Of a stretch of DNA of 64,000 nucleotides, positions 34,168 to 46,590 are shown in pieces (the stretch's first letter is position 1; each line of letters opens with the position of its first letter). Below the pieces are notes generated by a model that made no database searches, was not told the DNA's origin, and worked only from the letters and a program-made list of their open reading frames with translations. Origin of the DNA: Patellifolia procumbens (Eukaryota > Streptophyta > Magnoliopsida > Caryophyllales > Amaranthaceae); the NCBI GenBank assembly GCA_947645195.1, contig CANSGD010000056.1, positions 1,116,001 through 1,180,000 of the forward strand, read 5' to 3'. A program made the translations under genes and the position numbers.

Positions 34168-36582
34168 ATGACCAAGTCCCAAAGAAATGGTTCCCCAATT
34201 CCAGCGGACCCCGATCTTACTAGGACAATCAGGCGGATCTGAAAGATAAAGCAGAAAGAAAAGCAGTCTGTTCAGCTGAACACCTCTGGAACAGACACCT
34301 TGAATTCAGTTATGTCAAAATCACTGAAGTCATATGGGGTGCCCAACCCGGATGGTCTTTCTACTGGACCACCAATGCCCACCATCGCCGCTAACAACTT
34401 TGAGATTAAGCCTGGACTCATCAGCATGGTCCAGCAAAATCAGTTTGGTGGGCATCCTACTGAAGATCCGGCAAATCATCTGCAACGGTTTCAACAACTT
34501 TGTCGAACCGTTAAACATGCCGGCATCACTCCAGATCAGTTAAAGGTCATGTTGTTCGAGTTTTCTTTGAGAGATAGAGCCCAGAAGTGGTTGAACGATG
34601 TGCAGGAAACTGAAAGGAGTGAGATTTCTGCTGTATTTCTGAGAGAGTATTACCCACCTACTAAAACAGCAGAAATCAAAAGTAAACTAGCCACGTTTTC
34701 CCAAGAGCCTGATGAAACATTAAGGGAAGCGTGGGCTAGGTTTAGAGATCTACAGAGAGAGTGTCCACACCACAATATGGACAAATGGTTCTTGACGCAG
34801 ACATTCTACAATGGTCTGCAGCCTCAGACGAAGTGTATTGTTGATTCGTCTGCAGGAGGAGTGTTTTTAGACAAGGCAGTTGATGAGGGTTATGAATTCA
34901 TATCAAATCTTGCAGCCAATGACCATTCATCATCTAGGAGTTTGACTAAGAAGGTACTTGAAGTTGACGCTATTTCATTGCTTACATCTCAGATGGCGCA
35001 ACTGACTCAGCAACTAATGAAGTCTTTTAGTTCGACACCTCCGCCTATGAGCATCAATGCTATGTCTGCCGTAGCACCCATTACCTCATCTTACTGCGAG
35101 GTATGTGGTGTACAGGGTCACTTTGGGCATGACTGTCAGTTCAGTCAATTTCAGATGGAGCAGGCAAACGCCTTTCAACAAAGGCCGCAAACCTTCCCCC
35201 CTCCACATAACTACCAAAATCCACAAAACTATCAACCCCCACATCCACAAAACTATCCTAAACCCTCATACCATCAAACCCCACAAAATTTCAATAGATC
35301 ACCACCACAAAACTTCCATCACCATAATAACTTCCAAACTCCACAAAACTTTCCCACCCCACCTCCACAAAACAATAACCCGCAAGAGCCTAGCAATTCT
35401 GAACTGATGAAACTGATATTGTCTATGCAAAAGGCACATGAGGAAGCACGGAGGAACCAAGAGAAGCATATCAAACTTCTCGAGGCTCAAGTTGCCCAGT
35501 TGGCAGAAATTAATGCACAGAGGCAGCAGGGACAATTGCCAGGGCAACCAGTTCAGAGAGAACATGTTAATGCCATCACTCTTCGTAGTGGCATTGCATA
35601 TGATGCCCCTCCAGTGCCCATTGATGAGGTTACCCCGACTGCAGGGAAGAAGAGGGTGGTAGAGGAAGGAAAAAGAAAGAATTCGATGTCTGAAGTCGAT
35701 TTGTCTGCAGAAGCTGAACAGACAGGGAAGAAAAAGGAGAAGGTTTCTGAAACGCCTTTTACACCAAGGCTACCTTTTCCTCACAGGATGCAACAGTCCA
35801 AGGTCGATCAGCAGTTTGGTAAGTTCTTGTCCATGGTCAAGAACCTTGAGGTAACGATTTCATTCACAGACTTAATTACCCAAGTGCCTGTTTATGCCAA
35901 ATTTCTGAAAGACATGATTACTAAGAAAAGAGACTTTGGTGGGGTAGAACGTGTCGCTCTTACTGAAGAGTGTAGTGCTTTTATTCAAAATAAAACCCCA
36001 CCAAAGTTAAAAGATCCTGGTAGTTTTTCTATACCCTGCCATCTTGGACCTATTTTTATTGATAAGGCTTTGTGTGATTTAGGTGCTTCTGTTTCTGTTA
36101 TGCCATTGTCTGTTTATAAGAAACTGAACATGGGCGCCCTTAAATGCACATAAATCACTTTACAGATGGCGGATCGTTCTATAAAATACCCTCTAGGTGT
36201 TTTAGAGGACGTTCCTGTTAGGGTAGGGAAATTCTATATCCCTGTTGATTTTGTGGTGTTAGATATGGATGAGGATGCCCAGATCCCTATTATCTTGGGT
36301 AGGCCGTTTTTGTGTACTGCTGGTGCTGTCATTGATGTCAAGTCTGGGTCTTTAACTCTTAGTTTTGGTGATGACAAAGTGATGTTTAAACTAACCAATG
36401 CTGTTAAGGCACCTATGCTTGACCAATCTTTTTGCAGGGATAAGGTTTTAGATGAAGTAGGGGTGGAGAAGGCTCCAATTCCACCTAAGGTTGCCTCACC
36501 GTCTGGAGGCATAGTCAAGAACATTTGGAGAAGAAATATTTTTGATGAGGGTGGCACTCACTGCCACGCCCCTCCTATTTGA
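34168..36582 (+). pseudogene. Element B gag-protease, two in-frame stops
   Basis: One continuous frame of about 804 codons from ATG 34168 (MTKSQRNGSPIPADPDLTRT), with TGA at 34240-34242 and TAA at 36151-36153; each is one base from a sense codon. Gag core: QFGGHPTEDPANHLQRFQQL, EFSLRDRAQKWLND, FLREYYPP, FYNGLQPQT. A single zinc knuckle CEVCGVQGHFGHDC is at about 35095-35136. It is followed by a Pro/Gln/Asn/Tyr-rich stretch with PQNY/PQNF repeats (about 35190-35390), a coiled-coil (KAHEEARRNQEKHIKLLEAQ), and the aspartic protease (DLGASVSVMPLSVYKKL), which continues after the TAA as PLGVLEDVPVRVGKFYIPVD, ILGRPFL. Ends HCHAPPI. No RT follows. Confidence 0.88.
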
Positions 36583-38255
36583 GAGAGGGCGGATCATGGT
36601 CGTGCGGGACCTTTATAAACCAGCGCTGTGCGAGAGGCAACTCGTATTTCTTTTCTTTCCCTTTTCCTTTTCTTTTTATTTTTTTTTATTTTTTGTGAGC
36701 GAGAGTGAGGGTACTAACATTGTTTTTCCTCTTAGCATAGTCCTTATCACCTTTTGGCATTGAGGGCACTGCCAAGTTCAGCTTGGGGGAGGAGTTCTGT
36801 TTGTATTCCCTATCTCTTTTACTGCTTTCTAGAATAGTTTTACTGCTTTCGAAAAATACTGAAAAATCAAAAAAAAAATATGGTTCCCATGACTGGTTTA
36901 GTTGCCTCCCTGTGCCCCTTGTTGTGCTCTATTTGAAATTGATTTGACTCTTTTTCTGGATAGCTGGGCATTTGTGATCTTGAGGCTATGATTTGATGTT
37001 TGATTGCTATGATTTCGAGCATTTTTGGATTATATTAGACCACTTTGTGCTACATACCTGAATTGGTTAGACTGTGAGGCCTCTTTGTAGCCTATTGGAT
37101 TCATATTATTATCCAGTCTATTCTTCTGTGTTAGTTCCTCTTTAGTGGATTGATCTTGACTTTGACTTCGTACTTGTCTGATTTTAGATGACTTGTAGCA
37201 TGTGCTGTGATAGAGGCGTTCTTTTGTCTTATTCTTGAGCTTCAGAGTGACTTTTTGATATACTTTTATCCTCCCGCTGAGCCTAATGACTTGTTTCGTG
37301 TTACTTAAACCCCTATTATGAGCCAAAAGCCTTCACTTGATATTATTCCAAGCCTAGCTTGGGGGAGCTTCTGTATGGGTTGAGTTTGAGATTGGTTTGT
37401 TGGTTTAGTTTGGTTTTTGAGGAATTTAAAAGTGTATTTGCTGTGGTTTGAGAGTGAGAAAGAGAAAAGAAAAAGCAAGTTTAGAGTAGCGTGAATGAAG
37501 TTCAGAAAAATGAAAGAAAAATGAAATGAAAATTCAAAAGAATTATAGTTCTTTCATTCACGTACGTTCATAAAGGAATATTCGCTCCATTGCTAGAAAA
37601 TTGGGTTTGTTATGAGCTTTTCATTGATTTATGAGAGTTGGGTTACTTTACATGGTTTTATGGTGATTGTTGGGAGTTGTGTAGGCCATCTTAGGCCTTG
37701 TTTGAATGATTTATGCTCCCCCTTTCTTGGTTTTTCCACCACATTACCCAAAAGTATCCCCTACCTCTCGCCTAAGCCCCATTACAACCCTATAAAGTCC
37801 TCTTGAGCTTATGTCTGCATTGTTCATTTGATTGATTTCGAGTCAGTTTGTCAAAGCTAGGGAGTATTTCTGCTAATTGAGTCGACTTGACTAGGATGAG
37901 CGTCATTGAACCTTCTTAAACACATGAGAGTGTGAGTGGGAAGGGTACTTATGGTCGGGTTGGTGTGTGTTCGGGCATATTCTTTGCCTGCCACAAAATA
38001 GAGAGGAGTGACACCCTTGTGAGAGCCATTTTAGGATTTGTATGGCTTGTGGATGCTTGAGTTTGATAAATTGCTTGAATGATTGGTGGTTGGATGGATT
38101 TGATTAGCCAAACTTGAATTATGCCTGCTTGAACGATTCTTAGTCTTGAAAATGTTTTGAGCTTTGATTTGTTTTTATCTATGGGGTGAGGCAATCTATT
38201 CCATGTTCATGTTCTGTTTGCTTGAGGACAAGCAAAGGCTTAGCTTGGGGGAGTT
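36583..38255 (+). other. Element B 3' noncoding region
   Basis: No coding. AGCTTGGGGGAG occurs at 36780-36791, 37356-37367 and 38242-38253 (the last is the polypurine tract). A T/C-rich run is at 36640-36700. The hairpin TTTGCTTG-AGGA-CAAGCAAA is at 38217-38236. Confidence 0.75.
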
Positions 38256-39880
38256 TGATATCACGTATTTATATAGAGTTTTCTCCCTTATTTACAAGCT
38301 AATTTGTGTGTCATTGGAGCTCTTGGGAGCTATTTTGTGCTAACTATCGTATATAGTTGTGGTTTTGTATTTTAGTGTTGAGTTGCAGGTTTTAGGGAGT
38401 TTTCTCCTTATTCCCGAGCCATTTGGAAGCAACCACGACTTTACGAGATGTTACAAGGCACGTAGGATGGCTCACGAGCTTTGTGGCTAGTTTAGGAGGT
38501 CCCAAGACCCCTAAACGTGAAGATTAGAGAGCCAAAGAGTCAAAAAGGAGGTCTCCGTACACTGATCGGGCAGAAATGGCCCGATCGGGCGAAGTATTTA
38601 TGATCGGGTATGAAAGTCACGGACCCGATCGGGCAAGGCGTGCCCGATCAGATCGGGCGAGCATCAATGCACCAGACCCGATCGGGCTTAGTGTGCCCGA
38701 CCCGATCGGGCCGGATGCTGCTAGGTGCCATTGTGATGCTGCGTGTCAAGAGAGCACGCTAGTGGAATTTGTGTGAGGACCCGATCACAGACCCGATCGG
38801 GTTCTGGATCGGGTGGACTTCATTTTGCGTTGAGTGCTGCGCTGCTGCTAACGAAGGCGCCAGAAGACTAAAAATGTTAAAGCTGCTGGGAACCCGATCG
38901 GGTACTGTGCTCGGCCCCGATCGGGTCTGGCGCTTAATGACGCAGATTTCGAGTTTTGCTTCCTATTTTTAATTAGACTTGAGGGGTATTATAAATACCT
39001 TTTTCCTCATTCTTTAGAGACATCTTTTATTCATCTTTCATTAGCTTTAGACTAGTTTTATTCTTCATTGTTCTTAGTTCGATTCAAACACTTTAGATTA
39101 ATTTAGAGGTGATCAAACCTATTTCGATTTCAATAAAGTTCCTGCTTTTCGTCAATTGGTATTCTTTCTTACCCTAATCTCTTTTATTATTCTCAATTGC
39201 TTAGTTTATTTATTTAATCGTTCATGATGCAATTGTTAGGGTTTCATATTAGTTTTGTCGTCGTTAATTCGATCATGTCTGAGTAGTCTCTTTCTAGGGT
39301 GTTAGATAAGAAAGCCATGTTTATACCATGATTGTGATTTAGACTCTTATTGATTTCTAGGGCTTGATTAGGGTGATTGTGATGTGGTTTGTTCTTTATT
39401 GAGTAATTAACGTTATTGCGCAATTTTGTTGGTTGCTTGTGGTTAAAAGTTGTTTATACAGATCCGTCTTACGACTAGAGGCCTAGGACACGTCAGTAGT
39501 TCTGATTACGTTAGTGAACATGCGGCGTATGTTGAACTATGAGCGTTGAGTCTTAACCATAGCTCAACATAGGCTCTAATCCCCCGACACTTGACTTAGG
39601 TTTTGGTAGTAGTTGACCCTATTTGATTGGTATAAGCATGGTGGACCGACCTAATACCCTAGACTTTTATTCCTTAGTTTAATCCTCGATTTATTCTGTC
39701 TTCTGTAGTCTATTGTTTAGTTTAATTAATTCCTTCCTGATTTCATCTGGAGTAGCTGAATTGGTTGAATATTGATTTAGAAACTCTGTCTCCCTGTGGA
39801 TTCGACCCTGCTTCCACTGACTACCTAGTTAGAGGTCCGTAGGTTTATTTTTGATTAGGCGATACGACTAAAACCTATCA
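38256..39880 (+). repeat. Element B 3' LTR
   Basis: 1,625 bp; seven intact CCCGATCGGG words between about 38579 and 38930; TATA box at 38990-38997. Followed by AGCTG and LINE sequence. Confidence 0.9.
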
Positions 39881-39885
39881 AGCTG

Positions 39886-40678
39886 CAATACAAGCCATAA
39901 TCCAAACTATAAACTGTTGGGGGTATTTTAACCCAATAAGCATCTCTTTAATAAAATCCCAATGCAAAGAATCATAAGTCTTCTTCAAATCTACCTTGAC
40001 AGTGCATCTAGGAGGTTGCTTTGTCCTTTTATAATGTCTCATAATATCATGACATAAGAAGATATTATGGAATATAACCCTATTCTCAACAAAAGCACTT
40101 TAGACAGGGTTTACAAGACTAGAAGGACTACTTTCAATCTTGAGCAAAGCATTTTAGATACAACTTTGTACAAGACAATACAACATGCAATGGTTCGGAA
40201 TTGTGTAATATCAAGAGGTTGATCACACTTAGGAATTAAGCACAGAATATTTGCATTTACCTGTTTCAACAATCTTCCAGTCTAAAAAAAATCCATAATA
40301 GCATCAACAACATCTGAACCAACACAGCCCCAGGCCTTCTTGGAGAAGAAACTAGTGTAACCATCAGGCCAGGAGCCTTATCATTATCAATGTCAAACAA
40401 GGCCTGTTTAACATCTTCACTAGTAAACCTAGCACAACCCCTTTTTGAATAATGGAGCTACTAACCTTCTTCCTATAAGATGATGTAACACCAAGCAGAC
40501 CTTTATAGAAATGCAAAAATGCACCCTCCAAATCCTCTTGTGATTCCATCCAGAGACCCTCACTATTCTTCAGTCTGTAAATATGATTCCTAACCCTCCT
40601 TTGTTTCAAACAAGCATGAAAGTAGCTTGTATTGGCATCACCCCCTTTTAGCCAGTTAAGTTTCACTTTCTGTTTCAA
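39886..40678 (-). pseudogene. LINE ORF2, RT N-half
   Basis: On minus: WLKGGDANTSYFHACLKQRR, a typical plant L1 pre-RT motif, then FTSEDVKQALFDIDNDKAPG after a frame break, FRTIACCIVLYKVVSKML, VDLKKTYDSLHWDFIKEML (first catalytic Asp kept; usual KKAYD is KKTYD) and GLKYPQQFIVWIMACIAA up to the B insertion. Several stops and shifts. Confidence 0.8.
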
Positions 40679-40979
40679 GAAACTTAACCTAGCTTTATTT
40701 TTTGCCTCATATTCCTGCCTAAGAACCTTCTCCTCTCTATGAAGCTCAACATTATGATAATCAAGTTGAATCTAACTTTTAACCAGCTTCAGTTTCACCA
40801 AACCCTTCTATACAGCCTGCTCAATATAAGAAAATCTCTATTTATTGAGACTCTTATGCTCTTTATCAAACCCTTTAGCTTAGACACTAATCTGGACATA
40901 ACGACACCTGACACCTCTCCCCCAAGCTGCTTTCACTATATCATGAAATTCAGCAGCCTGCACCCATATATTGGAAAAC

Positions 40980-41755
40980 CTAAAAGGTAGGCTTATTAAC
41001 AGCATTACCAGCTAATTTGATCACACGAGTGGTATTATCAGAAACAGATTCACGAAGAAAATGAGCAACAACATCCTTAAAGACATCCTCCCACTCAGTG
41101 TTCACACACACTCTATCAATCTTGGAGAACACCCTATCTCCTCCTTCTTGTTTGATAGACCATGTATAAAATGGACCAATTATGGCTGCATCGTGAAGTT
41201 CACAGTTTCTCAAACATTGCCTGATTTCCAACACTTCCTCTAAAGGAATGGCAGAACCAATCCTTTCATTCAGATTCAACACATTATTGAAGTCTCCCCC
41301 AATCAACCAAGCTGCAGAAATACCTCTTTTCAAATGGACTAAACCATTGCACAACTCCTTCCTCAACTCTGGATCATTTGCATCATATCTCATAGTGACA
41401 AAAAAGCTCCTATCAGAACTTCTATGATGAACAAACACATGAATGTACTAAGCAGATACCTCAATAACATCCACTTGAAACTTATTGGGCAACCATATCA
41501 ACCATATTCTCCCACCTCTATGACATTCATAGTTTGTTCCACACTCCAACAATCACAAACATAAGGAAACACCTTATGAAAATTTACAGCTTTAACTCTT
41601 GTTTCTAACAAGCCAAATAATCCTAGGGAATGCTGATTTAACAACCATTTGACATCCCCATCTTTGCGAGGGCTATTCAAGCCCATCACATTCCAAAAAC
41701 CCAAACTTTCCATCAGGATCCTCCATAACATCCCTATGAAATGTCTCGTGAGCAA
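40980..41755 (-). pseudogene. LINE ORF2, AP-type endonuclease
   Basis: GFWNVMGLNSPRKDGDVKWL (endonuclease start), LGLFGLLETRVKA with the catalytic Glu, a stop, then MRYDANDPELRKELC, AAWLIGGDFNNVLNLNERIG (the GDFN motif) and FYTWSIKQEGGDRVFSKIDR. The order and motifs fit the plant L1 endonuclease that nicks the target. Broken by a stop and shift near 41440-41500. Confidence 0.85.
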
Positions 41756-41999
41756 TCACATAAACAGGTTATCCAGTTTGCATACTCTCACTATTCTGCA
41801 CATTAATTGGCACTACAGCACCAGTCTATTCACCATCATGCTAAGGAATAGTAGCCAATGTTTTCTTCACAACATTATCAACCACAGCAACACTAGCACC
41901 ATGCTCTATCACAGAATCAGGCTTTTTCTTCCTAACCCATTGCTTCTTAGGCTTAATCTTTCTCTAAGCCACTTCAAACCTTTTCTGTCTACATTCTTC

Positions 42000-43027
42000 C
42001 ATAGTATGGCCTATTCCTTTGCAGTCATTACAAAATATAGGCTCACACTCATATAGAACAACTCGACTCTGCATCATTTCTTTTTCATTCAAAAATACAA
42101 TCTCATTAGGGAAGCATTGATCAACAGACACTTCCACTAAACTCTAGCATAGGCCAAGATATCCCTCTCAGCAGTTGCCTTATCAGTTCTAATAGGTCTA
42201 CCAATACAACCAACCAACTTATTAAGTGTTCCCTGCCGCCAATATTTCAAAGGTAGACCAAGCAGTTTCACCCAAGTAGGAACTAACTTAATGTGTACTT
42301 GGTACAGATCAAGATCAAGGTGCCAACTTTTCACAATAACAGGTTTCATATCAAATAAGGGCCTGCCTCAATAGCTTTCCCCTTCACCTCACTTTATCTA
42401 AATTTAACCATAAAAACACCATTCTCCATCATAGAAACCTTCTGAACACCAAACTGCCTCCATACACGCCTAATGAAACCATGATCATTCGAAAAGGAGG
42501 TTTAACCCCCAAAATATAACAAACAACAACAGCAGACTAGTATTGAATCTCATTTTGAACATAACCCATAGTAATGGAGACAATAGCATTTGCAGTTATA
42601 ACACTAGGTTGGTTCGACAAATCTAATCCTTCATCAATCAAGTGATTAATAAAAGAATTACGCCAATTAGCTTGACAACTAGATTCAGGCATACATGTGT
42701 TACTAGTAAGTTCTTGCATCGGAAACGAAAAGGATTGAATGCCACTGGCCTTGCCGGAGTTTTGATAGATTCAATCCAACTCGCAGTTTTCTTCTTAGCT
42801 GCTAATAGTGCTTCAACATTTTGCCTTGCAACAATATGATCAATCGAACCTTCAGAATGATCATCAAACTCCTCCTTACATGACCAGCTTAAAGTTGGAA
42901 TTTCATACATCTCATTAATGTCTTCCATTTTCCTTGCATCTCTTTTCTAAGGATGCTTATTCTTCCCTTTCCCTTTACCTTGATTTCCCTTCAATCCACC
43001 TTTTCCTTTCCTCGTGCCTTTGGCCAT
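42000..43027 (-). pseudogene. LINE ORF1 (DUF4283/zinc-knuckle type), broken
   Basis: From ATG 43027: MAKGTRKGKGGLKGNQGKGK (basic), a stop, MEDINEMYEIPTLSW, ending around 42000 with PTWVKLLGLPLKYWRQGTLN and CNDCKGIGHTMEEC, a CCHC knuckle. This is the nucleic-acid-binding ORF1 usual in plant L1 elements. Multiple frame breaks lie between 42350 and 42640. Confidence 0.75.
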
Positions 43028-43177
43028 TTCTCCAGTCAAGCTGTGGTTCGAAGATTTGAAAATGGCGAAAAAACGAACTGGAGAGTAGCAGTTTTTCTCT
43101 CTAGACTCTGATTGTCTTTTTAATATTTATAAGTAACCACCCCCATTTTCCATTTTTCTTATGCATAGTTCGTATTT

Positions 43178-45320
43178 GTTTTCATTGATGACATTATTGT
43201 GTATTCCAAGAGTCAGGTTGAGCACGAACAACACTTAAAACTGTATTGCAGACACTTAGGGACAATCAACTTTAAGCGAAGTTGTCAAAGTGTGAATTTT
43301 GGTAGGGAAAAGTGGCGTTTTTTCGACACATTGTATCTAAGGAGGGAGTTCCCGTAGACCCTGCAAAGATAGAATCTGTGAGGGTTTGGCCTACGCCAAA
43401 GAATGTGACTAAAGTAAGAAGTTGTTTGGGTTTGGCTGGTTATTATAGGAGATACATTAAGGATTTCTCTAGGATAGCTAGACTAATAACTGCCTTGATG
43501 AAAAACGAGTCGAGAGTTACATGGATTGAGGAGTGCGAGAAAGCACCTCTATTAACACTGCCTAACGGAACCGCTTATTATGGGGTTTATAGTGATACTT
43601 CGAAGAATGGATTGGGATGTGTACTAATGCAAGATTGTAACGTGATTTCTTATGCATTGAGACAACTGAAGACTCATGAAGTGAATTACCCTACGCATGA
43701 ATTAGAGCTTGCAACCGTTGTATTCGCATTAAAGATTTGAAGACATTACTTATTTGGGGTGAAGACGAAAGTGTTTACCGATCATAAGAGTATGAAGTAT
43801 TATATACTCATAAGGAGTTGAATCAGACAACATAGATGGTTGGAATTTAATCAATGATGACTATGATTTGGAGTTGATTTATCATGAGGGAAAGGCGAAT
43901 GTTATTCCAGATGCTTTGAGTAGGAAACCTAGTCATATTATTGTTTCATTGTCCTTAGCGCCAAAGTTATACAAGGATTTTGAGAAGTTGAACTTAGAGA
44001 CTGTGCAGTATGGGTAGTTAGAGGAGAGGTTGAGTGTGCATTCAACCGTCATTCTTTGAGGAGATCATAGCAAGTAAATATGGGAATGCTAGGTTGGATA
44101 AGATCCATGAGTTCATAAAAGAAGATAAGGCTGAGGGATTTTCCATTCATGAGGATGCAAATCTTTGTTTCAAGGGACGTTGGTGTGTACCCGATGGTAA
44201 GGAGGAACTGAAAGAGAAGATCATAAAAGAGGGCCATAATTCAAGATTGTGAGTTCTTCTTGGAGGAGACTAGATGTACAAGGATATGAAACAGATGTTT
44301 TGGTGGTCTGGTATGAAGAAGGATATCGTCGAGTTAGTGTCATGTTGTTTGACAAGTTAGAAGGTGAAGAGTGAGCAAAAGAGACCACAACATTTAGTAA
44401 AATCGTTAGAGATTTCTAAATGGAAGTGGGACGGTGTTTCTATGGCTTTCGGGTTAGGACTTCATAAGACATGTGTTGGTTAAGATACTCTATGTGTGAT
44501 TGTAGATAGGGTTACCAAGAGTGCTAGATTTATCCCTATGAGTAATGAATGGGAGATGAAGCAATTGGAAAATGCCTAAATCAATTTTGTAGTGAGATTT
44601 TATGGTGTGCCACACGTTCGATTATGTTGATAAAGATACTAAGAATATATCCCATTTCTAGAGTGTTTTTCATAAAGCTTTGGGTACTGAGTTATTGAAG
44701 AGTACGTCTCATCCGACTACCTATAATCAGACTGAACGTACGAATCAAATACTTGAAAGATATGTTGAGAGCAATAGAATTGGAGAAACAAGGGGTGTGG
44801 GATGAGTATTTAGACTTAGTGGAATTATCATACAACAATAGTTGCCAAGCCAATATTTAAATTGCCCCATTCGAAGCTATAGACGTAGATATCAGTGAGA
44901 CCGTGACTTTGGGGCCCAAGATGATCGAAGAAATTACTACACAATTCAAGGTAATTCGTGAAAAGATCAAAGCGGCCCAGGATCGTTAAAAGTCTTACGT
45001 CGATTTGAAACGTAGGGATGAGGAGTATGAAGTTGGAGAGAAAATAACTTTGAGAGTATCACCTATGAAAGGAGTGGTGAGATTTGGGAAGAAAAGGGAA
45101 TGTGAGTCCGAAGTTTATTGGACCTTAGGAGATTGTGGAGCGTGTTGGGAAAGTAGTTTATCACTTACTATTACCCAATGAGTTGGGAAAGGTTCAGGAT
45201 GTTTTCCACATTTCGCTATTGAAGCGTTATGTTCCTAACAAATCACACGTCCTAGATCTAAAACCATTAGACCTTAATGAGAGTCTTTTGTATGATGAGA
45301 AACAAAATCCTTGACACAAA
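43178..45320 (+). pseudogene. Element C pol, part 2 (RT active site, RNase H, integrase)
   Basis: FVFIDDIIVYSKS continues the RT from 31099 (FIDD active site intact). Then FFRHIVSKEGVPVDPAKIES, CLGLAGYYRRYIKDFSRIA, RNase H (GVYSDTSKNGLGCVLMQDC, YPTHELELATVVFALK, VFTDHKS) and decayed integrase: WWSGMKKDIVELVSCC, VKSLEISKWKWDGVSM, VDRVTKSARFIPM, and near the end QDVFHISLLKRYVPNKSHVL. A short deletion removes the residues between ECEKA and PLLTLP. Stops are frequent from 43.75 kb on. Confidence 0.85.
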
Positions 45321-45321
45321 A

Positions 45322-46030
45322 CACTAGCAGAATTAACGTCTTTAACGACGAACATATTCGTCGTTAAAAGGGTTGAAAATCATCATTAAAGGTAATTAAC
45401 GACGACTATGTTTCGTCATTATGTTCGTTGTTATTAGTCCCGTCGTTATTGGCTTTAACGACAAAATGGGCTTGTTCATCGTTTAACATTCACTACCACT
45501 AGAATTATTCGTCGTCATTATAATCACGATGAATTAAAATGAATTAACGACCAAATATTTTGTCGTAACTAATTTTTCTAACAACCAAATAATATACATA
45601 AAGTTCCTCTAAAAACGAGGACAAAGTTCGTCGTTGTAGACTCCGATAGATTTTTTGGTTTGAAAAAAAATTCACACATGACATTTGTCCCAATGCCTTA
45701 TATTCAATAGTATATATACGCACACACACAAATACCAAAAATAGAAAACTTTATTAGAAAATAAAGGAACAAATTTAGATAAATTGTCTTACATATGTCT
45801 GAACCAATTGTACCATAAAACTAATCCTAAAATCTGTCTAAAAATTCTAAATAAGCCAACAAATCATTCTTGTTTTCTGAACTCAAAATAATAAAAATTA
45901 CATTAAACAATAGCAAACTCTCTCACGTAACTTGAATGATAAGCTTATGTTCTTGAGAATAAAGAGTTGAAAATATTTCAAGCTATCCACTTCTGCTCAT
46001 TAAAGACCTGCCAAAAGAAACAAAAATAAT
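45322..46030. mobile_element. CACTA-like fragment
   Basis: It begins CACTAGCAGAATTAACG inside the C chromodomain region, followed by repeated TTAACGACGA/CGTCGTTAA words to about 45640, the usual look of a CACTA subterminal zone. A second CACTACCACTAGAATTATTC is at 45490. No matching right end or 3-bp target duplication was found, so the extent is approximate and the family call tentative. Confidence 0.4.
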
Positions 46031-46439
46031 TTTAAGAAATGAAACTCGTTAAAGTTTTATGGTCTAATCAAACATCCGAGAGGCTACGTGTGTGGCCGAG
46101 GAAATGATGCGTAAAAAATACCCTCATTTGTTCTTATAGGTGAGTAGTTACAAGGACATAACTATATTCTTAAAGCGGTGGAATGTGATAGAATTTCGCG
46201 TGTATCTAGTCAGTTTTTGCATTGTTTTGCATTGTTTGTGCGTATGAATTATGATTTTGAAACAACTTTAAGAGTTGATATTTCGAAACTCAGTTTCGTA
46301 TTGAGTTTGGTGAGAAACGTTTTACCTTGACTTCTACGAGAAGTCCAAGTTTTGAGAACGTTTAAACTCAATTTGGGAATTCTCATGGAGATACCGAGCA
46401 AATTGGAATTCTTATTGAAACATATTTTAAGGGGTAGAC
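46031..46439 (+). pseudogene. Element C chromodomain remnant, then polypurine tract
   Basis: MKLVKVLWSNQTSE and, after a small frame break, EATCVAEEMMRKKYPHLF match the second half of a chromovirus chromodomain ([K]VLW..H...EATWE.E..M...YP.LF). The rest to 46439 is 3' noncoding, ending in ATTTTAAGGGGTAGAC, the polypurine tract. Confidence 0.7.
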
Positions 46440-46590
46440 TGTAATACCCCGTATTTTTAATGGACTTTTATTATTTTATTAATGACTTATTTGGAGGATT
46501 TTTTTATATTATAAGAGTTTAGTTATATAGTTAACTTTATAATGTACTTTATTTTATGAGGAAATGATTTTATTAAATTCATATTAGATA

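Larger units (their letters stand above)
32410..39880 (+). mobile_element. Element B: young gag-protease-only Athila-like LTR element
   Basis: 7,471 bp. LTRs 32410-34030 and 38256-39880 both begin TGATATCACGTATTTATA and end AAAACCTATCA. The 5-bp target duplication AGCTG is at 32405-32409 and 39881-39885. Primer site at 34036, gag-protease 34168-36582, no RT, RNase H or integrase. By eye the LTRs differ by only a few per cent, so this is among the latest insertions. It splits the RT of the LINE. The layout fits the class of terminal-repeat elements that keep only gag (TR-GAG), here with protease. Confidence 0.9.
31100..43166 (-). mobile_element. L1-type LINE (minus), interrupted by element B
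   Basis: The target duplication AGTTCGTATTT is at 31089-31099 and 43167-43177. Without B it is about 4.6 kb. Minus order: leader, ORF1 (from 43027), ORF2 with endonuclease, RT and C-terminal Cys/His part. The 3' end at 31100 shows a T/A homopolymer junction (T run then A12 on +), a short imperfect tail. Both ORFs are broken. Confidence 0.85.

Noticed and set aside
38576..38972. Short + frames over the CCCGATCGGG cluster (38576-38776, 38769-38972)
   Set aside because: They are created by the repeated inverted words inside the LTR; the same frame in the 5' LTR is broken by the 4-bp deletion.
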